42,829 nt of DNA. Origin: Flavobacterium psychrophilum. Its GTDB lineage: Bacteria; Bacteroidota; Bacteroidia; Flavobacteriales; Flavobacteriaceae. Of this stretch, positions 23,949 to 31,948 are shown piece by piece; within the stretch, counting starts at the first letter, position 1; every line of letters begins with the position of its first letter. Made by a program: the position numbers and the translations under genes. The stretch is taken from the NCBI GenBank assembly GCA_003243255.1, contig QFQM01000016.1:1-42829 (forward strand), given 5' to 3'. Under the pieces are notes generated by a model. It was not told where the DNA came from and did not search any database. It saw only the letters and a list, made by a program, of their open reading frames with translations.

Positions 23949-25571
23949 TTAGTGTAAGACCGGTAAGAATACATCAATGGTTGTCCCCGAACCGGGAATG
24001 CTGTGAATCGCAATCCGGCCGCCATGATTTTCAACTATCTTGTCGCATAATGCGAGCCCAATGCCTGTGCCTTCATATTCGCTTTGGTGATGCAGCCTCT
24101 TGAAAATGGTAAATATTTTCGAAATGTATTTATCGTCAATCCCTATTCCATTATCGGTTACTGATATTTTATGAAAGTTTTTATTTTCCGGTTGATTTGA
24201 TTTACTATTTTCCAGATATTCATATCCGATGCTGATAACAGGGATGGCTTCTGTAAATTTCAGCGAATTGCCAATCAGATTGTAGAACAATTGTCCCAAC
24301 TGAACCGGAATACCCTTAACCACCGGTAACTCAGGTAAGCTTATATCGGCTTTTTTCTCCGCGATTTGAAATTCAAAATCATCAATGACTTCGCTCATCA
24401 CGACATTGAGGTCAACCTCTGAAAATTCATTTTCTTTATTGGTAAGTTTCGAATAATTCAGGACATCGGTAATTAGCCTGGACATACGCTCAGCCGATGC
24501 ATTGATCTTATTGAAATATAGCTTCTCTTTTTCTTCTTTGGTCAGGCTTCTCTCGGCAAGGGAAGTGAAATTCCTGATCTTGCGCAAAGGCTCCTGCAGG
24601 TCGTGGCTGGCTATATAAGCAAACTGTTCCAGCTCTTTGTTTTTTCGGAAAAGCTCGTCATTGGTCTTTTTCAGGTGCTCCTGTGCCTCCCTTAGTTCCC
24701 TGTTATCCTTAAGGGTTTCTTCAATAAGCTTTTGCGCATGTATATCAACCATTGAAATGATCCAACCGGGCGCGTTGCCGTTTTCGTCACTTTCCGGAAC
24801 AATCGAAATGAGATGCCACAAATAAGAATCTTTAATGTTTACGCGGGCCTGCCCTTTGAAAACTTTATCTCTCTTTTTTACCATCTCCCACCCTTTCAAG
24901 ACGCTGTCCGCATCTTCAGCATGAAAAAGTCTCCGCATTGCCGGTGTAGTGAATGAAGTAAAGGCATCTCCCAGCAAATCCTTTAGCTGTTTATTGGCCA
25001 GGCTCACCATACCGTGGGCATTGACAGAAAACACAATCAGTGGCAGGGTATCAGTTACCTGACGGTATTTGCTTTCGCTATCGCTTAGTTTCTCCGAAAG
25101 CTCTATAAGCTGAATATTTTTCTTTCGTATCTCCTCATACGGTGAAAGTGCGCTTTCCCGTTTGAAATGCTCTACAAATGATTGTAGCCGGCTCTCCGAT
25201 ATTATCCCTGAATATGGTAGCTTAAGGGTTAACGTAGTGGTATATTTGCCTTGTGCGTGATCCCGTTGGATATCTTTTGACAGGCGGGAAGCATAGGCAT
25301 AAGCATCAGGGTTGCAGCTTTCAAGGTCAATACTGTCACTGATTACAGCCATGATCTGTTTTTTGCCTCCATTGAGGGAATGGATCCCCAGTTGCAATGC
25401 TGAATTTTCCCCATGGGTAATCGAGCAGCGTGCAATCTCAGAAACCGCAGTGGCAAAACGTGTTTGGGACGATGCTATCAGTCCGCATAACTCCGCAAGC
25501 TTAATGGTCCTTTTATGGGCAAGGATCAAATCCATTTCATTGTCCAAACTGATACGCGCTATCTCTTTCAT
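23949..25571 (-). CDS. Hybrid histidine kinase: degenerate RsbT-like head, PAS, HisKA, HATPase
   Basis: This 540-residue protein ends the stressosome operon, 2 bases after the phosphatase gene. Residues 1-120 resemble the GHKL ATPase fold of RsbT/RsbW (FATAVSEIARCSITHG against the RsbT line TAASELVRNLLKYGG). However, the metal-binding Asn of the N box is Cys49, and no DxGxGI loop is present, so ATP binding there is probably lost. A PAS domain follows (about 165-280). HisKA then carries His323 in IASHDLQEPLRKI, and an intact HATPase_c has DNGIGIDDKY and GTGIGLAL. I infer that the head docks on the stressosome and the kinase transmits the output to a receiver. Confidence 0.88.
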   Translation of the reverse strand: MKEIARISLDNEMDLILAHKRTIKLAELCGLIASSQTRFATAVSEIARCSITHGENSALQLGIHSLNGGKKQIMAVISDSIDLESCNPDAYAYASRLSKDIQRDHAQGKYTTTLTLKLPYSGIISESRLQSFVEHFKRESALSPYEEIRKKNIQLIELSEKLSDSESKYRQVTDTLPLIVFSVNAHGMVSLANKQLKDLLGDAFTSFTTPAMRRLFHAEDADSVLKGWEMVKKRDKVFKGQARVNIKDSYLWHLISIVPESDENGNAPGWIISMVDIHAQKLIEETLKDNRELREAQEHLKKTNDELFRKNKELEQFAYIASHDLQEPLRKIRNFTSLAERSLTKEEKEKLYFNKINASAERMSRLITDVLNYSKLTNKENEFSEVDLNVVMSEVIDDFEFQIAEKKADISLPELPVVKGIPVQLGQLFYNLIGNSLKFTEAIPVISIGYEYLENSKSNQPENKNFHKISVTDNGIGIDDKYISKIFTIFKRLHHQSEYEGTGIGLALCDKIVENHGGRIAIHSIPGSGTTIDVFLPVLH

Positions 25572-25573
25572 GG

Positions 25574-26590
25574 TTATAGGTTTATTTTTGCGGTAAATAT
25601 TGACATGTCATCATTGTAACGTGCATTGCCTTTATAAAGAACCGCGGCTATCAGTCCCGGATCATACTTGAGCAATCCCGGCAAATCCTTAAGGTTCCAT
25701 CTTGTTCGCAGGCCATCAGAATGCATTATAAGTGTCTGGTAACGGTTCAGCTCCTGTACCGAGTCATTGAGGGTTCTGGGTATGTTGTGGCCAATGATAC
25801 CGTTATAAGGCGTATAGTTCTTACAGGCAAGCCCTGTGTAAAGGCTGGTAGCGATGTTACCAACACCGCACGTCAGCCATCTTTGAAGCTTGTAATCCAA
25901 ATAGCTTACCGTCGCCACAAGCCCCCTCGTTTTTTTTACATTAAGGTGAATATATTTCAGTACCTCGGCAGGGCTTTTTTCCCTGCAGCTTTCAAAGGCT
26001 TTTATAGCTTCGATTACAGCCTCATTAGCGTTAATGCCGTGCCCTAGTCCGTCACCCATGAAGAATTGGTATCCGTCTGCGAATTTTTTAACGGCATAAC
26101 CGTCGCCGCAGATTTTTTCGCCGGGGCAGCACACCTTGATCGCTCCAAAATCAAATTGATTCTTCTCCGTTCTCATAGCTGGCTGATCTTTATATACCCT
26201 GCTGTGTACGACTGTACCCCAATCAGGTATACTATAGACTGCTGAGGAGTGGCTAAGGCGTTCGATCGCGCCAAAACCCTGTCCTAGCGTATTGGATGTC
26301 GATACGCCATCCTGCATCATCCTGGCAAGGTTTCGGATGCCTTTTCCATTATCAAGGCAGTAAATTTCAAAAAAAATACCGTCAACATCACTTCCTGTGC
26401 GATACAACAGCTCGCCCTCGCCGGCAAATTTTATAAGGTTTGAGGTAAGTTCCGCTACAATGATATCGACCTCTCCTATTTTTTGCGGGTTAAACCCGGC
26501 TGCAAATACCAGATTGTGAATCTCCCTCTTTATATAAGAAACATAACTCCTGTCTTCTATCTTATAGCTCAAAAAAACGGTATCATCCAT
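25574..26590 (-). CDS. RsbT-like ATPase fused to PP2C (SpoIIE/RsbX-type) phosphatase
   Basis: This 338-residue protein has two parts. Residues 1-140 are a GHKL kinase-like domain with an intact N box (VAELTSNLIKFAG, E47 and N51), G1 box DNGKGIRNL and a G2-like GQGFGAI. Residues about 150-338 are a PP2C-type phosphatase with metal motifs CGDGYAV, MGDGLGHG and RYNDDMSIF. In Bacillus, RsbX resets the stressosome by dephosphorylating RsbS and RsbR. Here the phosphatase is fused to a switch-type ATPase, as in other Gram-negative RST modules. The start overlaps the rsbT stop by 8 bases, so translation is coupled. Confidence 0.9.
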   Translation of the reverse strand: MDDTVFLSYKIEDRSYVSYIKREIHNLVFAAGFNPQKIGEVDIIVAELTSNLIKFAGEGELLYRTGSDVDGIFFEIYCLDNGKGIRNLARMMQDGVSTSNTLGQGFGAIERLSHSSAVYSIPDWGTVVHSRVYKDQPAMRTEKNQFDFGAIKVCCPGEKICGDGYAVKKFADGYQFFMGDGLGHGINANEAVIEAIKAFESCREKSPAEVLKYIHLNVKKTRGLVATVSYLDYKLQRWLTCGVGNIATSLYTGLACKNYTPYNGIIGHNIPRTLNDSVQELNRYQTLIMHSDGLRTRWNLKDLPGLLKYDPGLIAAVLYKGNARYNDDMSIFTAKINL

Positions 26591-27002
26591 TTTTCCATTT
26601 TATAATTGTAACCGTGGTGCCTTCACCTACAGTTGACTTAATACTAAATTCATTAACAATCCGCTTGGTTCCGGGCAAACCCAGGCCAAGGCTCTTTCCG
26701 GTACTGTAACCGTCCTTCATCGCCAGGTCAATATCCTGTATGCCCGGCCCTTTGTCTGAAAATATAAGACGTATGCCATCTTCCCGGCCATTTGAGACCG
26801 ACTCGACTTCAACGGTACCTCCCCCTCCATATTTAAGAAGGTTTCGTACCAGCTCGCTCGCAGCTGTAATTAGCTTGGTCTGGTTCAGAATCCCCATACC
26901 GATTTTTACGGCTGCTTCCTTCACCTTATTGCGAAAGGGAACTACATCCATTTCCTTTGCGATGATAAAGTTCTGCTTATTCAGCACCACCGTCCTGGTC
27001 AT
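26583..27002 (-). CDS. rsbT: RsbT-like switch kinase of the stressosome
   Basis: This 139-residue GHKL kinase has an N box with E50 and N54 (TAASELVRNLLKYGG), G1 box DKGPGIQD and G2 box GKSLGLGLPGTKRI, all as in RsbT. RsbT phosphorylates RsbS and RsbR on stress and then leaves the complex to activate a downstream partner. In Bacillus the partner is the phosphatase RsbU; no RsbU gene is present here. The start overlaps rsbS by 26 bases. The order R-S-T is the classic stressosome order. Confidence 0.92.
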   Translation of the reverse strand: MTRTVVLNKQNFIIAKEMDVVPFRNKVKEAAVKIGMGILNQTKLITAASELVRNLLKYGGGGTVEVESVSNGREDGIRLIFSDKGPGIQDIDLAMKDGYSTGKSLGLGLPGTKRIVNEFSIKSTVGEGTTVTIIKWKNG

Positions 27003-27375
27003 AACTTATGCCTTCACTTAAAAGAATCTTCTTACGTAACAGTTCCATGCCTTTTTCGACATTAAGCGCTGTAGAGACTCCGGTTAATGTCAGGCCAAGC
27101 TCTACCAACGTCATTGCTACTGCTGGCTGCATGCCCACTATAACTGACTCTGCCCCCATAATCTTTGACATCACACCAATATTTCCCAAAATACGTCCCA
27201 TAAAAGAATCGATTATGGAAACCGCTGAGATGTCAATCAGGACACCTTTCGAGCCGTTTTTTTGAACGGCATTGACAAGGTCAGTCTCAAGATTTTCAGC
27301 CAGCTGATCATAAAGATCAACCTGTATGGTGACTAACAGAAAGTCACCCATTTTCAAGATAGGGATTCTTTCCAT
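26977..27375 (-). CDS. rsbS: RsbS-like STAS antagonist of the stressosome
   Basis: This 132-residue single STAS domain holds RsbT in the stressosome core until phosphorylated. The phosphorylation site is Ser57 in VSIIDSFMGR, aligned with Ser59 of Bacillus RsbS. The rest follows the STAS fold (KGVLIDIS, ESVIVGMQPAVAMTLVELG). It is 4 bases after rsbR and overlaps rsbT, so the stoichiometry of the three is probably set by translational coupling. Confidence 0.93.
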   Translation of the reverse strand: MERIPILKMGDFLLVTIQVDLYDQLAENLETDLVNAVQKNGSKGVLIDISAVSIIDSFMGRILGNIGVMSKIMGAESVIVGMQPAVAMTLVELGLTLTGVSTALNVEKGMELLRKKILLSEGISYDQDGGAE

Positions 27376-27379
27376 CAGC

Positions 27380-28231
27380 TTAACTATGTATTACACCAGC
27401 TTTCTTTTTAGCGACTTCGAGCTGAAGCATAGCGAATGCCGTCTGTAATGCACTTGCCAGGGTTGATTTTGTGATAATATTAGACAGGTCTATACCCAGA
27501 TGTACTACAATTTGTGCGATTTCAGGACGGATACCACTTATTATGCATTCTGCACCCAAAAGCCTTGTAGCGCTGACAGTCTTAATCAAATGCTGCGCTA
27601 CCAGCGAATCGACTGCAGGAACTCCTGAAATGTCAAGTATCGCAATAGTACTGCCGGTCTCAACAATCTGCTGAAGCAGATTTTCCATTACAACCTGGGT
27701 CCTTGCGCTATCCAGCGTACCAATTATAGGAAGGGCTACAACACCGTCCCATACTCTGATAACAGGTGTAGAAATTTCAGTGATCTCGTCTGTCTGCCTT
27801 GCGATAACGTCCTCACGTCCCTTGATGTATCCCTCAAAAGTAAGGATGGCCATATTATCTATTATTTTACTGATCTTCAGGCTGTCTTCATATAATTGTT
27901 TTGGTTCATCAATGTGCGTTGATAATGTTTCAAGAAGTGCTTCCTTAAAAGTGAACAGATAAATCCCCGTCTCTCTTGGCGAAAATCCTCTCTTAGCCCT
28001 TGATATGGAAATTCCCATAAGTGTGTCGTGCACTTTCTCAAAAGACCTGTCATCTTTATCATTTATGCTTGTTTGATTTAAAGCAGCTAAAAATGCAGTT
28101 ATAAAATCTTCAGAATCCTCGTCCTGATCCTCGCTGTTAAAATAACTCTCCTCTGCCTTTTGTTTGGATATCCAAAGTTCAAGGATTGTCTCCTTGCTTT
28201 CCTTTAAAATTTGTGTCGTTTTATCTTCCAT
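27380..28231 (-). CDS. rsbR: RsbR-like co-antagonist with sensor head and STAS domain
   Basis: This 283-residue protein has an N-terminal RsbRD-type four-helix sensor region (about 1-145) without the globin fold of Bacillus RsbRA. A linker and a C-terminal STAS domain (about 155-275) follow. The STAS domain has LPIIGTLDSART and DISGVPAVDSLVAQHL; the residues at the two RsbR phosphorylation positions (Thr171 and Thr205 in Bacillus) are Ser175 and Ser209 here. RsbR and RsbS build the stressosome shell, and the heads receive the stress signal. It is the first gene of the five-gene operon and has an exact -7 box upstream. Confidence 0.92.
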   Translation of the reverse strand: MEDKTTQILKESKETILELWISKQKAEESYFNSEDQDEDSEDFITAFLAALNQTSINDKDDRSFEKVHDTLMGISISRAKRGFSPRETGIYLFTFKEALLETLSTHIDEPKQLYEDSLKISKIIDNMAILTFEGYIKGREDVIARQTDEITEISTPVIRVWDGVVALPIIGTLDSARTQVVMENLLQQIVETGSTIAILDISGVPAVDSLVAQHLIKTVSATRLLGAECIISGIRPEIAQIVVHLGIDLSNIITKSTLASALQTAFAMLQLEVAKKKAGVIHS

Positions 28232-28269
28232 TAAGGTTACTGATTATGGTTATAATGATATAATATAAA

Positions 28270-28277
28270 CAAAAATA
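28270..28277 (-). promoter_or_regulatory. -7 box of the stressosome operon
   Basis: On the minus strand the sequence is TATTTTTG, an exact TAnnTTTG match 39 bases before the rsbR ATG. A TTTG lies 15 bases further upstream, slightly closer than the usual 17-23 base spacing. Confidence 0.55.
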
Positions 28278-28406
28278 CTATAGAAATAAAAACAAACGGT
28301 TATATTTTACACATAATTTCTTATAGTTTTTACCGCCTTTTCGCTAGCTTTTAGCCTGTAAATAGACGATAAAACAGCTACTACAAAAGGCTTAACTGTT
28401 CGTCCC

Positions 28407-28482
28407 TCATGGACTGTCATAGCCACCGCTTAATGTAGATCTGTCCGGTCAAAAAGCGTGCATCATTTGAGAGGCCAGATGG
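28407..28482 (-). pseudogene. Eroded C-terminus of a short-chain dehydrogenase
   Basis: In the otherwise empty 28300-28714 gap, the minus strand reads SGLSNDARFLTGQIYI, then, after a one-base shift, SGGYDSP and a stop. Residues of the type D-A-R-x-x-T-G-Q ... D/SGG are how SDR proteins end. No intact upstream part is seen, only scattered similarity with stops, so this looks like a decayed gene remnant. It is not from the two intact SDR genes in the window, whose ends differ. The rest of the gap holds the stressosome promoter and a -7-like box (28738-28745) for the next gene. Confidence 0.4.
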
Positions 28483-28771
28483 GCATCAGTAGCAGCCACC
28501 GCTAACCTGAAGCAGCTTACTTTTAAGAACATGTCCAATACCGTTGTCACGGGATGCTAGACTGCCTGAGACACCGAAGACTGGTATTAGCAAATGAATA
28601 ACCTAATAGTAATCCCACATTAGTATTATTGGCTACATTGTTAACGAACTACAAATCCTTAGCCATCAAAATCTTAAATATTCATTACTGTATAAATCTT
28701 TAACAGGGATTTATATGCAGCTCACCTATTCATTGGTTAACTTTAACGATAATGACGCTAAGACACGGAAT

Positions 28772-29242
28772 ATGAAAACAGCAGAAAAAATTATTGTCGC
28801 TGGAATTATCGGTACAACATTTATGACGCTCTATAGCTATTGGAAGTCAAAACAGGAAAAGCAGGAATATGTCGAACCGGTAATGATAAACAAACTGATC
28901 GATAAATCTGATAACCTGCCGCAGGTAGATGATAATGATACGCATCCTGCCGGCTGGGGCCTGCATTACCTCACAGGTATTGCTTTCGTTTCGGCGTACT
29001 GGCTGATCTGGCACAAGGCATTAAGGAAGCCCACGACATCAAAAATACTTATAATTGGAATCGCCAGCGGTAGTATTGGGATTGCGGTCTGGAAACTGCT
29101 TTTTACGCAACATGATAATCCGCCACATAACTACAGATACGGTTATTACAGGCAGTTGCTTATTGCGCATATAGTCTTTTCAGCATTTGCATTGGCTGGC
29201 TATAAAGCCCTCGGATATATCAATAATAAAGAATTAAACTAA
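28772..29242 (+). CDS. Small integral membrane protein of unknown function
   Basis: Starting at 28772 the protein has 156 residues with about four hydrophobic helices (near the N-terminus, GIAFVSAYWLIWH, ILIIGIASGSIGIAVW, and LIAHIVFSAFALAGY). The longer frame from 28715 covers a TAACTTTA -7-like box at 28738-28745, which favours the internal ATG. No family was named. It is directly followed (6 bases) by the Nei/Fpg glycosylase gene and may be in its operon. Confidence 0.7.
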   Translation: MKTAEKIIVAGIIGTTFMTLYSYWKSKQEKQEYVEPVMINKLIDKSDNLPQVDDNDTHPAGWGLHYLTGIAFVSAYWLIWHKALRKPTTSKILIIGIASGSIGIAVWKLLFTQHDNPPHNYRYGYYRQLLIAHIVFSAFALAGYKALGYINNKELN

Positions 29243-29248
29243 AAGAAC

Positions 29249-29980
29249 ATGCCCGAAGGTCCGAGTATAGTAATTGCCAAAGGAGAAATGACCCAATTTA
29301 TTGGCTATAAAGTTATTTCAGCACAGGGTAATGCCAAGATAGATTTATCCAGGCTGGAGAATAAGAAACTGCATGACATAAAAACCTGGGGCAAACATTT
29401 GTTGTTATGTTTTGACGGATTTACCATACGCATCCATTTTCTGCTGTTTGGCACCTACAGGATTAACCAAACCAAAGAAGCCCGGCTCAGGTTAGGATTA
29501 CGGTTTAAAAATGGAGAAATCAATTTCTACACCGCTGCGGTAAAAGTGCTGGAAGGCAATATTGATGCTCACTATGACTGGTCAGCTGATGTCATGCAAG
29601 AGCAATGGGATAAAAAAGCCGCTTTGAAAAAACTCGGTCACTGGCCCGGAATGATGGCCTGTGATGCTTTGTTGGAACAGGATCTTTTTTCCGGGGTTGG
29701 CAATATCATCAAAAATGAGGTATTATACAGGGTGCATGTCCATCCGGAATCATTCATAGGAAAAATGCCGGATGACAAGCTAAAAGAGATGATTGACCAG
29801 GCCAGGCAGTACAGCTTTGATTTCTTAAGATGGAAAAATGAAGGCACGCTTAAAAAGCACTGGCTGGCGCATACCAAAAAGATCTGTAAACGCTGCGATC
29901 TCCCCATGCATAAAGAATATACAGGAACCAAAAAGCGCCGCAGCTTTTTTTGTACGAACTGTCAGGAACGCTACTCATGA
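29249..29980 (+). CDS. Fpg/Nei-family DNA glycosylase (endonuclease VIII-like)
   Basis: This 243-residue protein starts MPEGPS, with the catalytic Pro2 (Schiff base) and Glu3 of the family. The helix-two-turn-helix region has the DALLEQDLFSGVGNIIKNEVL block. The C-terminus holds a zinc finger with C213-x2-C216 and C235-x2-C238 and an Arg in KKRRSFFC that contacts DNA. The short N-terminal domain and MPEGPS start favour Nei (oxidised pyrimidines) over Fpg (8-oxoguanine), but I cannot decide the substrate. The stop overlaps the DUF72 start (ATGA), so both are translationally coupled. Confidence 0.93.
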   Translation: MPEGPSIVIAKGEMTQFIGYKVISAQGNAKIDLSRLENKKLHDIKTWGKHLLLCFDGFTIRIHFLLFGTYRINQTKEARLRLGLRFKNGEINFYTAAVKVLEGNIDAHYDWSADVMQEQWDKKAALKKLGHWPGMMACDALLEQDLFSGVGNIIKNEVLYRVHVHPESFIGKMPDDKLKEMIDQARQYSFDFLRWKNEGTLKKHWLAHTKKICKRCDLPMHKEYTGTKKRRSFFCTNCQERYS

Positions 29981-30732
29981 AAAATAACACTATAAATATC
30001 GGCTGTTCGAGTTATGCCACAGCATCGTGGCAGCCACTGTTCTATCCCGAAGGATTGCCCGGGAAACAATGGTTTGACTACTATTGCAAATTTTTCAGTA
30101 CCTATGAGCTCAATTCAACATTCTACAGGTTTCCGAGTGTAAAAAGCCTTCAGGCATGGTATGAAAAAAGCCCTGAGGGATTTACATTTAGCATCAAGGT
30201 TCCTAAAGCCATCACGCATATTAAAAGGCTTGCAGGTTGTAAGGAAGAGATTGAAAAGTTCTACAATGTGGCAGCTGAAGGCCTGAAAGATAAGTTAGGC
30301 TGTGTGCTTTTTCAGCTACCTCCAAGTTTCAGCTACAGCACCGAACGGCTGGAGGCGGTTATCGGCGCTGTCAATCCCATTTTCAATAATGTTGTCGAGT
30401 TCAGGCATGAAAGTCGGTGGAAAGAGGACGTAATCGAGAGATTATCGAATAATAATATTACCTTCTGTAGCGTAAATTTTCCAAAACTCCCAACCTCCGT
30501 AATGAAAACTACCCAAACTGCTTATGTGAGGATGCACGGCAACCCAAGGCTCTTTTACTCTGAATACACGCAACAGCAAATAAAAGGCTTGTGTAATGAG
30601 GTCTTTAGCCAAAACTTTAAGCATATCTACATTTATTTTAATAATACTGCTTCAACGGCAGGAATTATTAATGCGTTGCAGGCAAAAAAGATAAATGATG
30701 AATTCGAAGACCATGAAAAAGAGAATCTATAA
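29977..30732 (+). CDS. DUF72 (YecE-type) protein
   Basis: From the ATG at 29977 (overlapping the glycosylase stop by 4 bases) it has 251 residues. The DUF72 pattern is complete: IGCSSYATASWQPLFYP, FFSTYELNSTFYRFPS, FTFSIKVPKAITH, CVLFQLPPSF, VEFRHESRW and YVRMHGNPR. The fold is a TIM barrel. Its activity is unknown, though it often neighbours DNA-repair and stress genes. It overlaps the next gene by 20 bases. Confidence 0.92.
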   Translation: MKNNTINIGCSSYATASWQPLFYPEGLPGKQWFDYYCKFFSTYELNSTFYRFPSVKSLQAWYEKSPEGFTFSIKVPKAITHIKRLAGCKEEIEKFYNVAAEGLKDKLGCVLFQLPPSFSYSTERLEAVIGAVNPIFNNVVEFRHESRWKEDVIERLSNNNITFCSVNFPKLPTSVMKTTQTAYVRMHGNPRLFYSEYTQQQIKGLCNEVFSQNFKHIYIYFNNTASTAGIINALQAKKINDEFEDHEKENL

Positions 30733-31261
30733 CCAGGTTTCATTATTCGGCCCACTATATGCTTATCTTGTGGTACTATCGCCCCCTGCCACAGTAAAAG
30801 AGTCGATTGCTGCTATTAAAAGCGAACTTAATGCCATTTCAGATATCGGAGAGGGGAACCTGCATTCCATCCCCCATATTACCCTGATCGATAAGCTTAC
30901 GGACGATATACTCTTCCCGCAAACCATTGAAGATTTTGTCGATGGGAAGAAATCGTTCGCGGTTACCATAACCGGTTGGGACTATTTTGACCATGGGCAC
31001 AGCATCACCGTATATCTCAAAGTCCTTAACCCGGATCCAATAACCGGCCTGATGGAAGCTGTACGGTCTAAAAACCGCTCACCGCATATCAGCCTGGCTA
31101 AAAAGATTTCCTATGAAACATTCGATAAGCTAAAGCTGTACCTGGAAAAAATAAATTATACAGCCCAATGGAACTGCACCGAGATAGTTGTACTTAAAAA
31201 ACTGATGTCAGAAAAACATCTGGGCTTTAAGGATAAATTTATTATACCATTAAAATCGTAA
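30713..31261 (+). CDS. 2H phosphoesterase / 2'-5' RNA ligase-like protein
   Basis: From ATG 30713 the protein has 182 residues with the two signature HxT/S motifs: H55-I-T57 in SIPHITLID and H125-I-S127 in RSPHISLAKK. They face each other across a bilobal fold. Members hydrolyse cyclic phosphates or join RNA 2'-5'; which applies here is unknown. The start falls within the DUF72 gene (20-base overlap), so it is translated with the glycosylase and DUF72. Thirteen bases separate it from the DUF6766 gene. Confidence 0.88.
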   Translation: MKKRIYNQVSLFGPLYAYLVVLSPPATVKESIAAIKSELNAISDIGEGNLHSIPHITLIDKLTDDILFPQTIEDFVDGKKSFAVTITGWDYFDHGHSITVYLKVLNPDPITGLMEAVRSKNRSPHISLAKKISYETFDKLKLYLEKINYTAQWNCTEIVVLKKLMSEKHLGFKDKFIIPLKS

Positions 31262-31273
31262 CAAAATCTATCT

Positions 31274-31930
31274 ATGAAAACTTTTATCAGGAACAACAGC
31301 CTTTCTCTTGCCTTTTTACTATTGTTTTTCGTTTCCATTATTGGCCAGGTTATATTTGGCATGAAAGAATATAATAAAGACCTTATCCAGCAAGGCGCAG
31401 CCGCTGTTAGCCTTACCGAGTATTTTACATCGGGACATTTTGTACAGGCGACGTTTGAAAACTGGGAAAGCGAATTCCTTCAGATGGCGCTTTTCGTAGT
31501 ACTGACTATTTTTCTACAGCAGAAAGGCTCATCGGAATCCAAAGATTTTGACAAGGAAGAGGAAGTAGACAGGGAACCGGATCCAACAAGAAAAGATGCG
31601 CCCTGGCCAGTTAAGGCCGGAGGATTTATAATGACTGTCTATAAACACTCGCTCACAATAGCCCTATTTGCATTGTTTGCCGCCAGTTTCGTATTGCATT
31701 TTTATGGAAGCCTGAAAGATGAAAATGTACAGCTTGCACTAAAGGGCCTCCCTGCCGAATCAGCGATAGATTATTCTACCGATTCACGGTTTTGGTTCGA
31801 ATCCTTCCAGAATTGGCAAAGTGAATTCCTGTCCGTTTTCGCAATCATAGTGCTTTCTATCTTTTTGAGGCAAAAAGGCTCTTCCCAGTCCAAACCGGTA
31901 GATGCGCCTACTATGGAAACTGGAGAGTAA
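31274..31930 (+). CDS. DUF6766 membrane protein with two repeats
   Basis: This 218-residue protein has about four membrane helices. The same unit is seen twice: helix, GQVIFGMKEYN loop, FENWESEFL (61-69), helix, FLQQKGSSESK; and again with FQNWQSEFL (178-186), helix, FLRQKGSSQSK. The W-x-SEFL core and Q-K-G-S-S-x-S-K ends are DUF6766 marks. Its function is unknown; family genes lie in stress regions of soil bacteria. It ends the plus-strand run from 28772. Confidence 0.85.
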   Translation: MKTFIRNNSLSLAFLLLFFVSIIGQVIFGMKEYNKDLIQQGAAAVSLTEYFTSGHFVQATFENWESEFLQMALFVVLTIFLQQKGSSESKDFDKEEEVDREPDPTRKDAPWPVKAGGFIMTVYKHSLTIALFALFAASFVLHFYGSLKDENVQLALKGLPAESAIDYSTDSRFWFESFQNWQSEFLSVFAIIVLSIFLRQKGSSQSKPVDAPTMETGE

Positions 31931-31948
31931 AAAAGGCGCGGAAGCTTA

